A DNA stretch of 13,603 nt from Candidatus Neomicrothrix sp. UBA2110 (GTDB lineage: Bacteria; Actinomycetota; Acidimicrobiia; Acidimicrobiales; Poriferisodalaceae): contig DCYM01000103.1 of assembly GCA_002331465.1 (NCBI GenBank), forward strand, positions 1 through 13,603, in the 5' to 3' direction. A model generated the notes under the pieces. It was not told where the DNA came from. It searched no databases and saw only the letters and a program-made list of their open reading frames with translations. Below, piece after piece: positions 7,524-13,603 of the stretch. Position numbers and translations under genes: made by a program. Each line of letters starts with the position of its first letter. The stretch's first letter is position 1.

Positions 7524-8663
7524 TTAGCCGATTGCTCCGACTTCCCTTAACTTCTCGACGTCTTCGATTGAGAATCCCCAATTAGTGAGTACTTCGTCGG
7601 TGTGTTGACCTGGGGCAGGAGGCGGCATCTGCACCTTGCCGGGCGTACGACTGAATTTAGGCGCAGGGCCGGGCTGGATTACGCCTTCGATTTCGACAAA
7701 TGATCCTCGCGCGACATTGTGTGGATGTTGGGGCGCTTCGGATAGGTCAAGCACTGGTGCGTAGCAAATATCGCTGCCGAGCATTACGGAGTCCCACTCG
7801 TCGCGAGTTTTTGATTGAATTAATTCTGCCAATCGAGCCTTCTTCTCGCTCCAGCTGTCCTGATCATTTCGTGCGGTCGTTGGCGCGTCCTCGAAGCCGG
7901 TTAGTTCGAGAAGTTCGTCGTGAAACTTGCCTTCAATTGATCCGATAGAGACAAACTTTCCGTCAGCCGTCTCGTACACCCCGTAGTAATAGGATCCCCC
8001 ATCAAGAACATTGTCCTCGCGCTCGTCGGACCAGTGCCCTGAGGCATGCATGCCGTAAATAGAACCCATCAGCGATGCAGCGCCTTCGGTCATCGCGGCG
8101 TCAACTACCTGACCCTTTCCAGAAGTTCTGGCTTCAAGCAAGGCAGCACATAGACCAAAGGCGAGGTAAATCCCGCCGCCACCGAAGTCGCCTACAAGGT
8201 TGAGCGGCGGAGATGGTTTGTCGGCCCCCCCGATGGCATGTAGCGCACCGGTCAAGGCGATGTAGTTGATGTCATGCCCAGCGGCATGGGCCATCGGGCC
8301 CTCCTGGCCCCAGCCGGTCATTCGGCCATATACCAGTCTCGGGTTCCGCTCGAAACACTCTTCGGGCCCTAGTCCGAGTCGCTCAGTGACGCCGGGTCGG
8401 AACCCTTCAATTAGAGCGTCCGCTTCTTCTATGAGTTTGAGCACTGTTTCGACGCCGTCAGGGTTCTTGAGGTCGACTGAAACAGACCTACGACTGCGAT
8501 TTAACACGCTGAATTTTCGACCTCTGTCGATCCCCAGGTCGACTTGTTCCATGCGATCAACTCTCACGACATCTGCGCCTAAGTCAGCTAAGAGCATGGC
8601 GCAGAAGGGGCCAGGCCCGATACCGGCCAGCTCAATAACTTTGACTCCACTTAACGGTCCCAC
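7524..8663 (-). CDS. CaiB/BaiF family III CoA-transferase, alpha-methylacyl-CoA racemase-like
   Basis: A soluble enzyme of 379 residues that acts on acyl-CoA, either racemising 2-methylacyl-CoA or transferring CoA between acids. It begins GPLSGVKVIELAGIGPGPF, a typical start for Mcr/AMACR proteins, followed by LADLGADVVRVD. AGHDINY places H130, and LVGDFGGGG places D159, matching the His/Asp pair used for proton exchange in mycobacterial Mcr; this favours racemase over transferase. The LADLGAxVxxVE-like and NPxLVYGRMTGWGQ-like segments are also family-typical. The start is GTG at 8663-8661, with GGGGAG (8675-8670) six bases upstream, a strong ribosome site. It is divergent from ychF; the bL37 gene lies downstream on the same strand. 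A role in breaking down branched fatty acids or sterol side chains is inferred, and no supporting pathway genes are nearby. Confidence 0.9.
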   Translation of the reverse strand: MGPLSGVKVIELAGIGPGPFCAMLLADLGADVVRVDRMEQVDLGIDRGRKFSVLNRSRRSVSVDLKNPDGVETVLKLIEEADALIEGFRPGVTERLGLGPEECFERNPRLVYGRMTGWGQEGPMAHAAGHDINYIALTGALHAIGGADKPSPPLNLVGDFGGGGIYLAFGLCAALLEARTSGKGQVVDAAMTEGAASLMGSIYGMHASGHWSDEREDNVLDGGSYYYGVYETADGKFVSIGSIEGKFHDELLELTGFEDAPTTARNDQDSWSEKKARLAELIQSKTRDEWDSVMLGSDICYAPVLDLSEAPQHPHNVARGSFVEIEGVIQPGPAPKFSRTPGKVQMPPPAPGQHTDEVLTNWGFSIEDVEKLREVGAIG

Positions 8664-8766
8664 AAGCTTCTCCCCACTCGATTATTTTAGATTCTTTCAC
8701 AGCCTGCCTGCCGATTCACGGCGTAAGGGGGCGGACAAGCCCACCCGCAGGTAGCCTCGCCTGCCA
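8664..8766. promoter_or_regulatory. Divergent promoter region between the CoA-transferase gene and ychF
   Basis: These 103 bases lie between two divergent starts. On the minus strand there is a good Shine-Dalgarno (GGGGAG, 8675-8670), and an AT-rich TAAAAT (8689-8684) sits 20 bases upstream of the GTG, close for a full promoter. The part near ychF is GC-rich and repeats CCTGC/GCAGG-type words that could pair, but no single clear hairpin or ribosome site is seen before the ychF ATG. Promoter function is inferred mainly from gene orientation. Confidence 0.35.
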
Positions 8767-9849
8767 ATGGAAAGATTTGGATTTGTTGGCCTGCCGAACG
8801 CCGGTAAGTCCTCCCTATTTAACGCCTTAGCCGGAGGTGGCGCCCTAGCAGCTCCATATGCATTCGCCACAACAGACCCCAATGTTGGTGTGGTGAAAGT
8901 CCCGGATCACCGGCTGGACGCGCTTGCGGAAATGAGTGCGAGCCGAAAAGTCGTGAATTCGACGACCGAATTTGTTGATATCGGTGGCCTGGTCGAAGGA
9001 GCCAGTCAGGGCGAGGGATTGGGGAATAAATTCCTCGCTGGGATTAGGGAAGTAGATGCGCTGGTCTTTGTTCTTCGCTCCTTTGATGACGAAGATGTGC
9101 CTGGTCCGAGTGATCCCCTGGAGCATCTGCGAATAGTAGAGATTGAGCTCACTCTCGCGGACCTTGAGTCGGTTGAGTCAAGAATCGATCGCCGTCGCAA
9201 AGCCCTGCGGACCGACCCCCGTGACCCTGACTTGGTAGCAGAGGTTGATGCTCTTGAAGTAGCGCTGAGTTTGTTGTCGGACGGTACGCCGCTGTTTCGA
9301 GCCGAACTTTCTGATGATCGTCGAGCCGCTTTACGCGAGCACTTCTTGCTAACCAACAAGCCTGTTATGGCTGTATTGAACATTGGAGAAGACCAACTCG
9401 AGCAAGCTAGTGATTTGGCGTTGCAGCTAGGAGGCGCGCTCCCCGGCGCTGAGGTATTACCGCTCTCCGTGCAACTTGAAGCAGAAGCCGCGCTCTTACC
9501 TTCGGAAGAACGGTCTGAGATGCTCGAAGGCCTTGGTTTAGGCGAAGGTGCCCTACCGTTGTTTGTCCGAGCCGCGCATGGGCTCTTAGGTCTGCGCACC
9601 TTTCTTACTACTGGCGACAAAGAGTCGCGCGCGTGGACTTTCAAAGATGGGTGGAAAGCACCCCAGTGCGCGGGGAGAATTCACACGGACTTTGAAAGAG
9701 GTTTCATTCGGGCCGAGATAATCGAGCATGATCTTCTACTCGAACTGGGTTCTTGGTCCGCTGCGCGAGACGTCGGCCGCCTCCGTCTGGAGGGTAAGGA
9801 TTATCGAATGCAAGACGGAGACGTTGTTGAATTTCGGTTCAATGTATAG
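8767..9849 (+). CDS. ychF: YchF/Ola1-type ATPase (redox-regulated, Obg-related P-loop protein)
   Basis: Ribosome-associated P-loop NTPase of the Obg/TRAFAC group that prefers ATP; in studied bacteria it is tied to stress response and translation. The 360-residue length is standard. The Walker A/G1 motif GLPNAGKSS is at 8-16, G3 DIGGLVEGAS at 71-80, and EGLGNKFL (83-90) is a hallmark of YchF. The G4 position reads NIGE (205-208) rather than NKxD, which accounts for ATP over GTP in this family. Residues about 112-190 form the helical insert. A C-terminal TGS domain begins near AWTFKDGWKAPQCAGRIHTD (289-308) and ends DGDVVEFRFNV. The ATG at 8767 starts directly at the first beta strand (MERFGFVGLP), so no other start is likely. 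It is monocistronic by its surroundings, with a gap of about 170 bases before rsmI. Confidence 0.96.
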   Translation: MERFGFVGLPNAGKSSLFNALAGGGALAAPYAFATTDPNVGVVKVPDHRLDALAEMSASRKVVNSTTEFVDIGGLVEGASQGEGLGNKFLAGIREVDALVFVLRSFDDEDVPGPSDPLEHLRIVEIELTLADLESVESRIDRRRKALRTDPRDPDLVAEVDALEVALSLLSDGTPLFRAELSDDRRAALREHFLLTNKPVMAVLNIGEDQLEQASDLALQLGGALPGAEVLPLSVQLEAEAALLPSEERSEMLEGLGLGEGALPLFVRAAHGLLGLRTFLTTGDKESRAWTFKDGWKAPQCAGRIHTDFERGFIRAEIIEHDLLLELGSWSAARDVGRLRLEGKDYRMQDGDVVEFRFNV

Positions 9850-10022
9850 CGGCTAGCCCGTTAGTGAAGCGAAACCTTGTCTCTTTGGCGATGAGCCAAG
9901 TTCGAGCTTCCTCGTTGGGTGACAATAAATGTTGCACCTTTGTCGACAGCGACCGATGTTGCCATCAGCGTCTATTACCGCTGACTTAACCGCCAAATGG
10001 CAAAATGATCTGGGGTCGCCAA
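9850..10022 (+). promoter_or_regulatory. Intergenic region upstream of rsmI with a repeated CGCCAAATG
   Basis: This 173-base gap holds no coding frame that looks real. CGCCAAATG occurs twice, at 9991-9999 and 10017-10025, the second copy overlapping the rsmI start codon. The first copy lies within GCCAAATGGC, a small inverted repeat. It is the likely promoter region for the rsmI-metG-tatD run, but I cannot identify -35/-10 boxes with confidence. Confidence 0.25.
9885..9899. terminator. Possible short hairpin after ychF
   Basis: TTGGC (9885-9889), loop GATGA and GCCAA (9895-9899) make a perfect 5-bp stem 36 bases after the ychF stop. A separate 8-bp palindrome, GGCTAGCC, lies at 9851-9858. 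Neither is followed by a T-run, so this is a weak terminator candidate. Confidence 0.25.
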
Positions 10023-10874
10023 ATGAACGAATCTTCTGAAACGACACATCGGGGGACGCTTTACCTGGTGTCCACCCCAATTGGTAATTTGGGTGACATA
10101 TCGCAACGGGCTCGTGAAATTTTGGAACAGGCGGGAGCAGTTGCCTGTGAAGACACCCGGCGAACGGGAAAACTTCTAGAGCATCTCGGTTTGCGTGCCC
10201 GTCGACTGCTTGTTGCCAACGAACACACTGAAGTCTCAATTGGATCGACAGTGATCGCTTTGCTTGATCAAGGCCACGATGTGGCGTTGGTGAGCGATGC
10301 GGGGACGCCAGCGATATCTGATCCGGGTGAGCGTTTAGTGAAGTACGTCTCAGAAGAGGGATATCGAGTTTCCGTCGCCCCAGGTCCTAGTGCGGCTGTT
10401 GCCGCCTTGGTCCTTTCTGGGCTCCCGACGAAGCGATGGGCGATGGAAGGTTTCTTGCCGAGGAAAGGCAAGGAACGAGAAGCCCGGTTGGCCTCAATAG
10501 CGGCTGAACCTCGAACGACCGTGTTGTTTGAATCACCTCGGCGGTTGCGGGTAACGCTCCATGACCTCGCGAACTTTTGTGGTGGCGACCGTCCCGCGGC
10601 CGTAATGCGCGAGTTGACCAAGCTCTATGAGGAAACCGCACGCGGAACTCTGACAGAACTTGCGGCCCGTTTCTCTGGTGACGTGAAGGGTGAGATCGCC
10701 ATCGTTGTTGGTGGGGCTTCACAGATAGAAGTCGATGACGAAACAGTTGTGGCAGCGTTACGCGAAGAGTTGGCGAGTGGAGAGACCCGGCGCGCCGCGA
10801 TTGATCTCGTAGCAACGACTCTTGGGGTTGCTCGCAATAGGGTGTACGCCCTTGCCCTCGCAGTTGAGGAATGA
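10023..10874 (+). CDS. rsmI: 16S rRNA (cytidine1402-2'-O)-methyltransferase RsmI
   Basis: SAM-dependent tetrapyrrole-methylase-fold enzyme that 2'-O-methylates C1402 of 16S rRNA in the ribosomal P site, tuning decoding fidelity. The 283-residue chain shows the classic signatures: TLYLVSTPIGNLGD (12-25), ACEDTRRT (41-48), LVSDAGTPAISDPG (89-102), VAPGPSA (118-124), GFLPRKGKERE (143-153) and FESPRR (169-174), then VMRELTKLYEE and a GEIAIVVGG strand. The C-terminal tail, VALALxVEE-like, is the usual short helical domain. I prefer the ATG at 10023 because homologues have a short N-terminus and GGGG lies eight bases upstream; the ATG at 10005 would add six residues. It leads the order rsmI-metG-tatD, which is common in Actinobacteria and Firmicutes. 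Confidence 0.95.
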   Translation: MNESSETTHRGTLYLVSTPIGNLGDISQRAREILEQAGAVACEDTRRTGKLLEHLGLRARRLLVANEHTEVSIGSTVIALLDQGHDVALVSDAGTPAISDPGERLVKYVSEEGYRVSVAPGPSAAVAALVLSGLPTKRWAMEGFLPRKGKEREARLASIAAEPRTTVLFESPRRLRVTLHDLANFCGGDRPAAVMRELTKLYEETARGTLTELAARFSGDVKGEIAIVVGGASQIEVDDETVVAALREELASGETRRAAIDLVATTLGVARNRVYALALAVEE

Positions 10875-10921
10875 AACCGAAGTATTAAAGGCCCACGGCT
10901 GCGCGAACACGGGTCGGTACC

Positions 10922-12433
10922 ATGACATGCGTGACCAACCCTTATTACGTCACCACACCAATCTATTACGTCAACGACGCGCCACATATCGGGCACGCGT
11001 ACACAACCATCACAGCAGACGCCGTGGCGCGATGGCATCGACTACTGGGCCGTGACGTTCGCTTTCTGACTGGAACAGATGAACACGGCCTCAAGGTCCA
11101 GCGTGCCGCCGAAGAAAATGGCTGCACTCCCAAAGAGTGGGCAGATCAAACAGTGGTTCGCTTCCAGGACGCTTGGGCTCAACTCGGAATATCGAACGAT
11201 GACTTCATTCGGACTAGCGAACCGCGTCACCACATCGCTGTTCAGAAATTGCTGCAAGCGTGCTACGACAATGGAGACATAGACCTCCAAACTTACGAGG
11301 GCCTTTATTGTGTTAGCTGTGAGGCGTACTTCAACGAAGACGACCTTGACCTAGGGAACTGCCCCATACATGGCCGTCCGGTTGAGCACGTAACCGAAGA
11401 GAACTACTTCTTCAAACTAAGCCGTTATGAGCAACCTCTTCGGGATTGGTACGAAACCCATCCTGATTTCGTTTTACCGACAACGAAACGCAATGAAGCC
11501 TTGGGGTTTATCAACCAAGGGCTTCGCGACTTCTCGATCAGTCGAACATCCATTGACTGGGGAATTCCGCTGCCATGGGACACAGGTCACGTCACCTATG
11601 TTTGGTTTGATGCCCTGACGAACTACATCACCGCGGCGGGATACGTAGACGATCCGGCATCCTTTTCTCAATATTGGCCAGCAATTCATCTCATTGGCAA
11701 AGACATCCTTCGCTTTCATTGCGTTTACTGGCCCGCAATGTTGATGAGCGCTGGTCTAGCTCCACCTGAGCGAGTTCACGTTCACGGCTTTCTACTGGTC
11801 GGCGGCGAAAAGATGTCCAAAACCCGACTGAACCAGATTGCTCCAGCGGATCTCGTTGCAGATTTTGGGGTCGACGGAGTGCGACATCATTTCCTCCACG
11901 ATCAAATTTTTGGCCCGGACGGAGACTTCAGTCACGAAGGTATGATTGCCCGTTTCAACGCCGACCTTGCTAACAACCTCGGCAACTTACTAAGCCGAGT
12001 AACGACGGTGGTCGGATCAAAATGCGGCGGTGTAGGAACAGCGCCGCGCCCTGACAGCCCACTTGCTCCGATCGTGGCTCGGGAATACCGAATAATTGCG
12101 GAATCTTGGGAGCGAATATCGCCTTCAGAAGCGCTCGATGCGACATGGCGGATTATTCGAGAAACCAATGCTTTCCTAGAGCAAGCTGAACCGTGGAAGA
12201 CCGAACCTGGCCCTCTAGTTGACGTAATCCTGGGTGACGCTCTTGAGGTTCTGCGCATCGTATCGATTCTTGCTTCACCCGCCGTCCCGGACGCTTGTGC
12301 AGAAATTCGTCGTCGGATCGGCCTCACCAGTGATGCTGAAGAGGAACGACTTCCCGAAAGTATCGAGTGGGGCAGATATCCAGAGGGCCTTCTCGTCATA
12401 AAAGGAGAACCACTATTTCCTCGACTCAAATGA
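10922..12433 (+). CDS. metG: Methionyl-tRNA synthetase
   Basis: Class Ia aminoacyl-tRNA synthetase that charges tRNA-Met and initiator tRNA with methionine. The N-terminal Rossmann fold opens YYVTTPIYYVNDAPHIGHAY, with the HIGH signature at 22-25. FLTGTDEHGLK (48-58) follows. The connective-peptide zinc site is C130-x2-C133 with C147-x2-H150, an incomplete knuckle as in mycobacterial-type MetRS. The KMSKT loop is at 297-301. The helical anticodon-binding domain fills the rest, including the NNLGNLLSR-like and NAFLEQAEPWK segments. At 503 residues it lacks the C-terminal tRNA-binding/dimerisation domain of the 677-residue E. coli enzyme, as usual for this subtype. The start is ATG 10922; GTG 10931 is possible. 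The stop overlaps the tatD start (ATGA), implying coupled translation. Confidence 0.96.
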   Translation: MTCVTNPYYVTTPIYYVNDAPHIGHAYTTITADAVARWHRLLGRDVRFLTGTDEHGLKVQRAAEENGCTPKEWADQTVVRFQDAWAQLGISNDDFIRTSEPRHHIAVQKLLQACYDNGDIDLQTYEGLYCVSCEAYFNEDDLDLGNCPIHGRPVEHVTEENYFFKLSRYEQPLRDWYETHPDFVLPTTKRNEALGFINQGLRDFSISRTSIDWGIPLPWDTGHVTYVWFDALTNYITAAGYVDDPASFSQYWPAIHLIGKDILRFHCVYWPAMLMSAGLAPPERVHVHGFLLVGGEKMSKTRLNQIAPADLVADFGVDGVRHHFLHDQIFGPDGDFSHEGMIARFNADLANNLGNLLSRVTTVVGSKCGGVGTAPRPDSPLAPIVAREYRIIAESWERISPSEALDATWRIIRETNAFLEQAEPWKTEPGPLVDVILGDALEVLRIVSILASPAVPDACAEIRRRIGLTSDAEEERLPESIEWGRYPEGLLVIKGEPLFPRLK

Positions 12434-13188
12434 ACGAAATGCGCTGGACCGATAACCATTGTCACCTGCCAGATGACGCAGACCTTGCGGCTTTGGTGGT
12501 GAAGGAAGCAAAGGACCTTGGCGTGGAGCGACTCATAGATGTGGGCACTTCGGTAGAGAACAGCGCTGCGTGTTGCGGTAGGGCCGCTGAATTCGATGGA
12601 GTGTGGGCCACAGCAGGCGTTCACCCCCACGCCGCTAAGGGCGGAATTGAGGGTCTCGAAAATCTTCTTTCTCTATCTAAGATCGTTGCGGTTGGGGAGT
12701 GCGGTCTCGATTACCACTATGACAATTCACCCCGTGATGCCCAACGACAAGTCTTTGCCGATCAAATTCAATTAGCCCACGACTACCAACTCCCGCTAGT
12801 CATTCACACCAGGGAAGCCTGGAAGGACACCTTCGACATTCTGGACGCAGAGGGTGCTCCGGAACACACGATTTTCCACTGCTTCACCGGCGGTCCTGAA
12901 GAGGCGAAATCCAGTCTCGAACGTGGCGCCAGTTTGTCGTTTAGCGGAATCGTGACCTTTCCTAATGCCCCTGAGCTACGCGAGGCGGCGGCCTTAACGC
13001 CGGCCGATCGATACATGGTGGAGACAGACGCACCGTACTTAGCTCCCGTTCCGCAGCGCGGCAAGCAGAACCATCCAGGGTGGGTGACGCTTGTAGGCGC
13101 CGGAGTAGCACTAGCGCGAGGCGTCGAGATAGAAACTGTCGCCATAGAGTCTTGGAATAACGCATCAAAGATTTATGGTTTTGTCTGA
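12430..13188 (+). CDS. tatD: TatD family metal-dependent hydrolase / 3'-5' DNase
   Basis: TIM-barrel metallohydrolase of 252 residues; TatD relatives act as 3'-5' exonucleases in DNA repair and quality control in the cytoplasm. Metal ligands fit the family: H10 and H12 in DNHCHL, E90 in GECGLDYHY, H126 in VIHTREAW, H150 in FHCFTG and D200 in ETDAPYLAP. GVHPH (64-68) is also diagnostic. The ATG at 12430 overlaps the metG stop (ATGA), the usual arrangement. The frame is open upstream to 12367, but that extension lies within metG and adds a low-complexity basic tail, so it was rejected. metG-tatD adjacency is widely conserved. Its physiological substrate here is not known. Confidence 0.95.
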   Translation: MNEMRWTDNHCHLPDDADLAALVVKEAKDLGVERLIDVGTSVENSAACCGRAAEFDGVWATAGVHPHAAKGGIEGLENLLSLSKIVAVGECGLDYHYDNSPRDAQRQVFADQIQLAHDYQLPLVIHTREAWKDTFDILDAEGAPEHTIFHCFTGGPEEAKSSLERGASLSFSGIVTFPNAPELREAAALTPADRYMVETDAPYLAPVPQRGKQNHPGWVTLVGAGVALARGVEIETVAIESWNNASKIYGFV

Positions 13189-13199
13189 TAAATCCGCAT

Positions 13200-13228
13200 T
13201 TGTGAGATGTCGCTAGGCTCGAATAAAT
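13200..13228 (+). promoter_or_regulatory. Candidate promoter for the secreted protein at the window end
   Basis: TTGTGA (13200-13205) and ATAAAT (13223-13228) are separated by 17 bases, the ideal sigma-70-like spacing. They precede a GGAG (13240-13243) nine bases before the GTG start at 13253. The boxes match consensus only moderately, so this is a candidate that assumes the gene is transcribed separately from tatD. Confidence 0.35.
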
Positions 13229-13252
13229 GGCTGCAATCTGGAGTGGGTAGCG

Positions 13253-13603
13253 GTGCAACCTGTGCTTTCTAAGAGCTGGCGAAGGATCGCCGTACTCTCG
13301 TTATTGGGGGCCTTGGTGATTGCTGTCATTGGAATGGCAATACATGACTCTCGACAGAACACGCATCGACCGGAGCTGCCTCCAGCTGTTCGCACGATCA
13401 CAGATGATCCGCTGCCGGATCTCTCAGAGGCCGGGTTCCGTTTAGGCGGTCTTGCTGTGTCATTAGTAGGGAGCCTTTTCTCGGGCACACAAGCGGTCAT
13501 GGGTGTTGGTGATCCTGTGGCGACGTCGACGTCGGTAGTTGTGTCAACGACTGCGGTTCGCGAAAGTTCGGTGGCTGCCTCGACGACTAGTACTTCGACG
13601 ACT
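13253..13603 (+). CDS. Putative secreted or membrane-anchored envelope protein, N-terminal part only
   Basis: The frame runs from a GTG at 13253 (GGAG nine bases upstream) to the window edge, 117 codons with no stop. Basic residues (KSWRR, 7-11) precede a hydrophobic stretch at about 12-31, a signal peptide or anchor. A Pro/Asp-containing segment follows, then GGLAVSLVGSLFSG (74-87), and from about residue 96 a Ser/Thr/Val-rich linker ending STTSTSTT, typical of wall-spanning secreted proteins. I recognise no domain. In many actinobacteria the gene after tatD is rpfB (resuscitation-promoting factor), before rsmA and ispE, so an Rpf-like or G5/lysozyme-like C-terminus is possible, but the DUF348 repeats typical of RpfB are not visible here. 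Codon repetition of TCG and ACG/ACT in the linker gives local sequence repeats. Confidence 0.65.
   Translation, partial: MQPVLSKSWRRIAVLSLLGALVIAVIGMAIHDSRQNTHRPELPPAVRTITDDPLPDLSEAGFRLGGLAVSLVGSLFSGTQAVMGVGDPVATSTSVVVSTTAVRESSVAASTTSTSTT
13521..13534. repeat. 14-bp perfect palindrome inside the Ser/Thr linker
   Basis: CGACGTCGACGTCG equals its own reverse complement. It is explained by alternating ACG (Thr) and TCG (Ser) codons in the linker, so it is probably a by-product of coding rather than a regulatory site. Confidence 0.5.

Noticed and set aside
9006..9644. Minus-strand open frame of 212 codons
   Set aside because: It lies wholly opposite ychF and its Ser/Arg-rich composition is that of an antisense shadow.
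9850..10022. A tRNA or small RNA gene in the gap before rsmI
   Set aside because: No cloverleaf or T-loop signature was seen; only short inverted repeats are present.
12367..12429. Longer start for tatD
   Set aside because: The extension lies within metG and adds a basic tail not typical of TatD; the ATG at 12430 overlaps the metG stop in the usual way.
11932..12630. Minus-strand open frame of 232 codons
   Set aside because: It lies opposite metG and tatD, has no recognisable motif and a Ser/Arg-rich shadow composition.
13535..13603. TCG/ACG-rich tract as a possible CRISPR or satellite repeat
   Set aside because: The repetition is codon-level within a Ser/Thr-rich linker, with no constant repeat length or spacers.

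Overview
The window is most likely chromosomal DNA of an actinobacterium, probably of the Acidimicrobiia or a relative; this is inferred from gene content, with no search run. The pointers are a 28-codon gene with the ANHGKRPN core of the actinobacterial ribosomal protein bL37, the order rsmI-metG-tatD followed by a secreted protein, a short MetRS, Mcr-like CoA-transferase chemistry, several GTG starts and moderate GC. I see no mobile element, CRISPR array, tRNA, rRNA or clear sign of recent transfer. Coding density is very high and no gene-free stretch reaches 300 bases.

Layout. 1-1203 (-) is the N-terminal half of an M1 aminopeptidase, divergent from a PfkB-family adenosine kinase-like gene (1285-2283, +). 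That kinase converges on a phosphoglucomutase/phosphomannomutase (2284-3951, -), the two stop codons sharing one TGATCA. Divergent from the mutase is a tightly coupled three-gene operon (4018-7360, +): an AlgI-like MBOAT acyltransferase and two SGNH-hydrolase-like exported proteins, joined by TGATG and ATGA overlaps. It converges on the bL37 gene (7367-7453, -), which lies downstream of a family III CoA-transferase/alpha-methylacyl-CoA racemase-like gene (7524-8663, -). Divergent from the latter is ychF (8767-9849, +), then rsmI (10023-10874), metG (10922-12433) and tatD (12430-13188, overlapping metG by ATGA). The window ends inside a secreted or membrane-anchored protein with a Ser/Thr-rich linker (13253 onward).

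How the genes work together. The MBOAT and SGNH genes look like an envelope-glycan O-acylation system of the AlgI/AlgJ/AlgX, PatA/PatB or DltB/DltD kind: the MBOAT moves acyl groups across the membrane and the SGNH proteins place or remove them outside. The neighbouring sugar-phosphate mutase could supply sugar-1-phosphate for such a glycan, but that link is only by position. ychF, rsmI, metG and bL37 form a translation-related set. The most distinctive parts are the two-SGNH MBOAT operon and the very small ribosomal-protein gene. Nothing here is clearly a wholly undescribed system.
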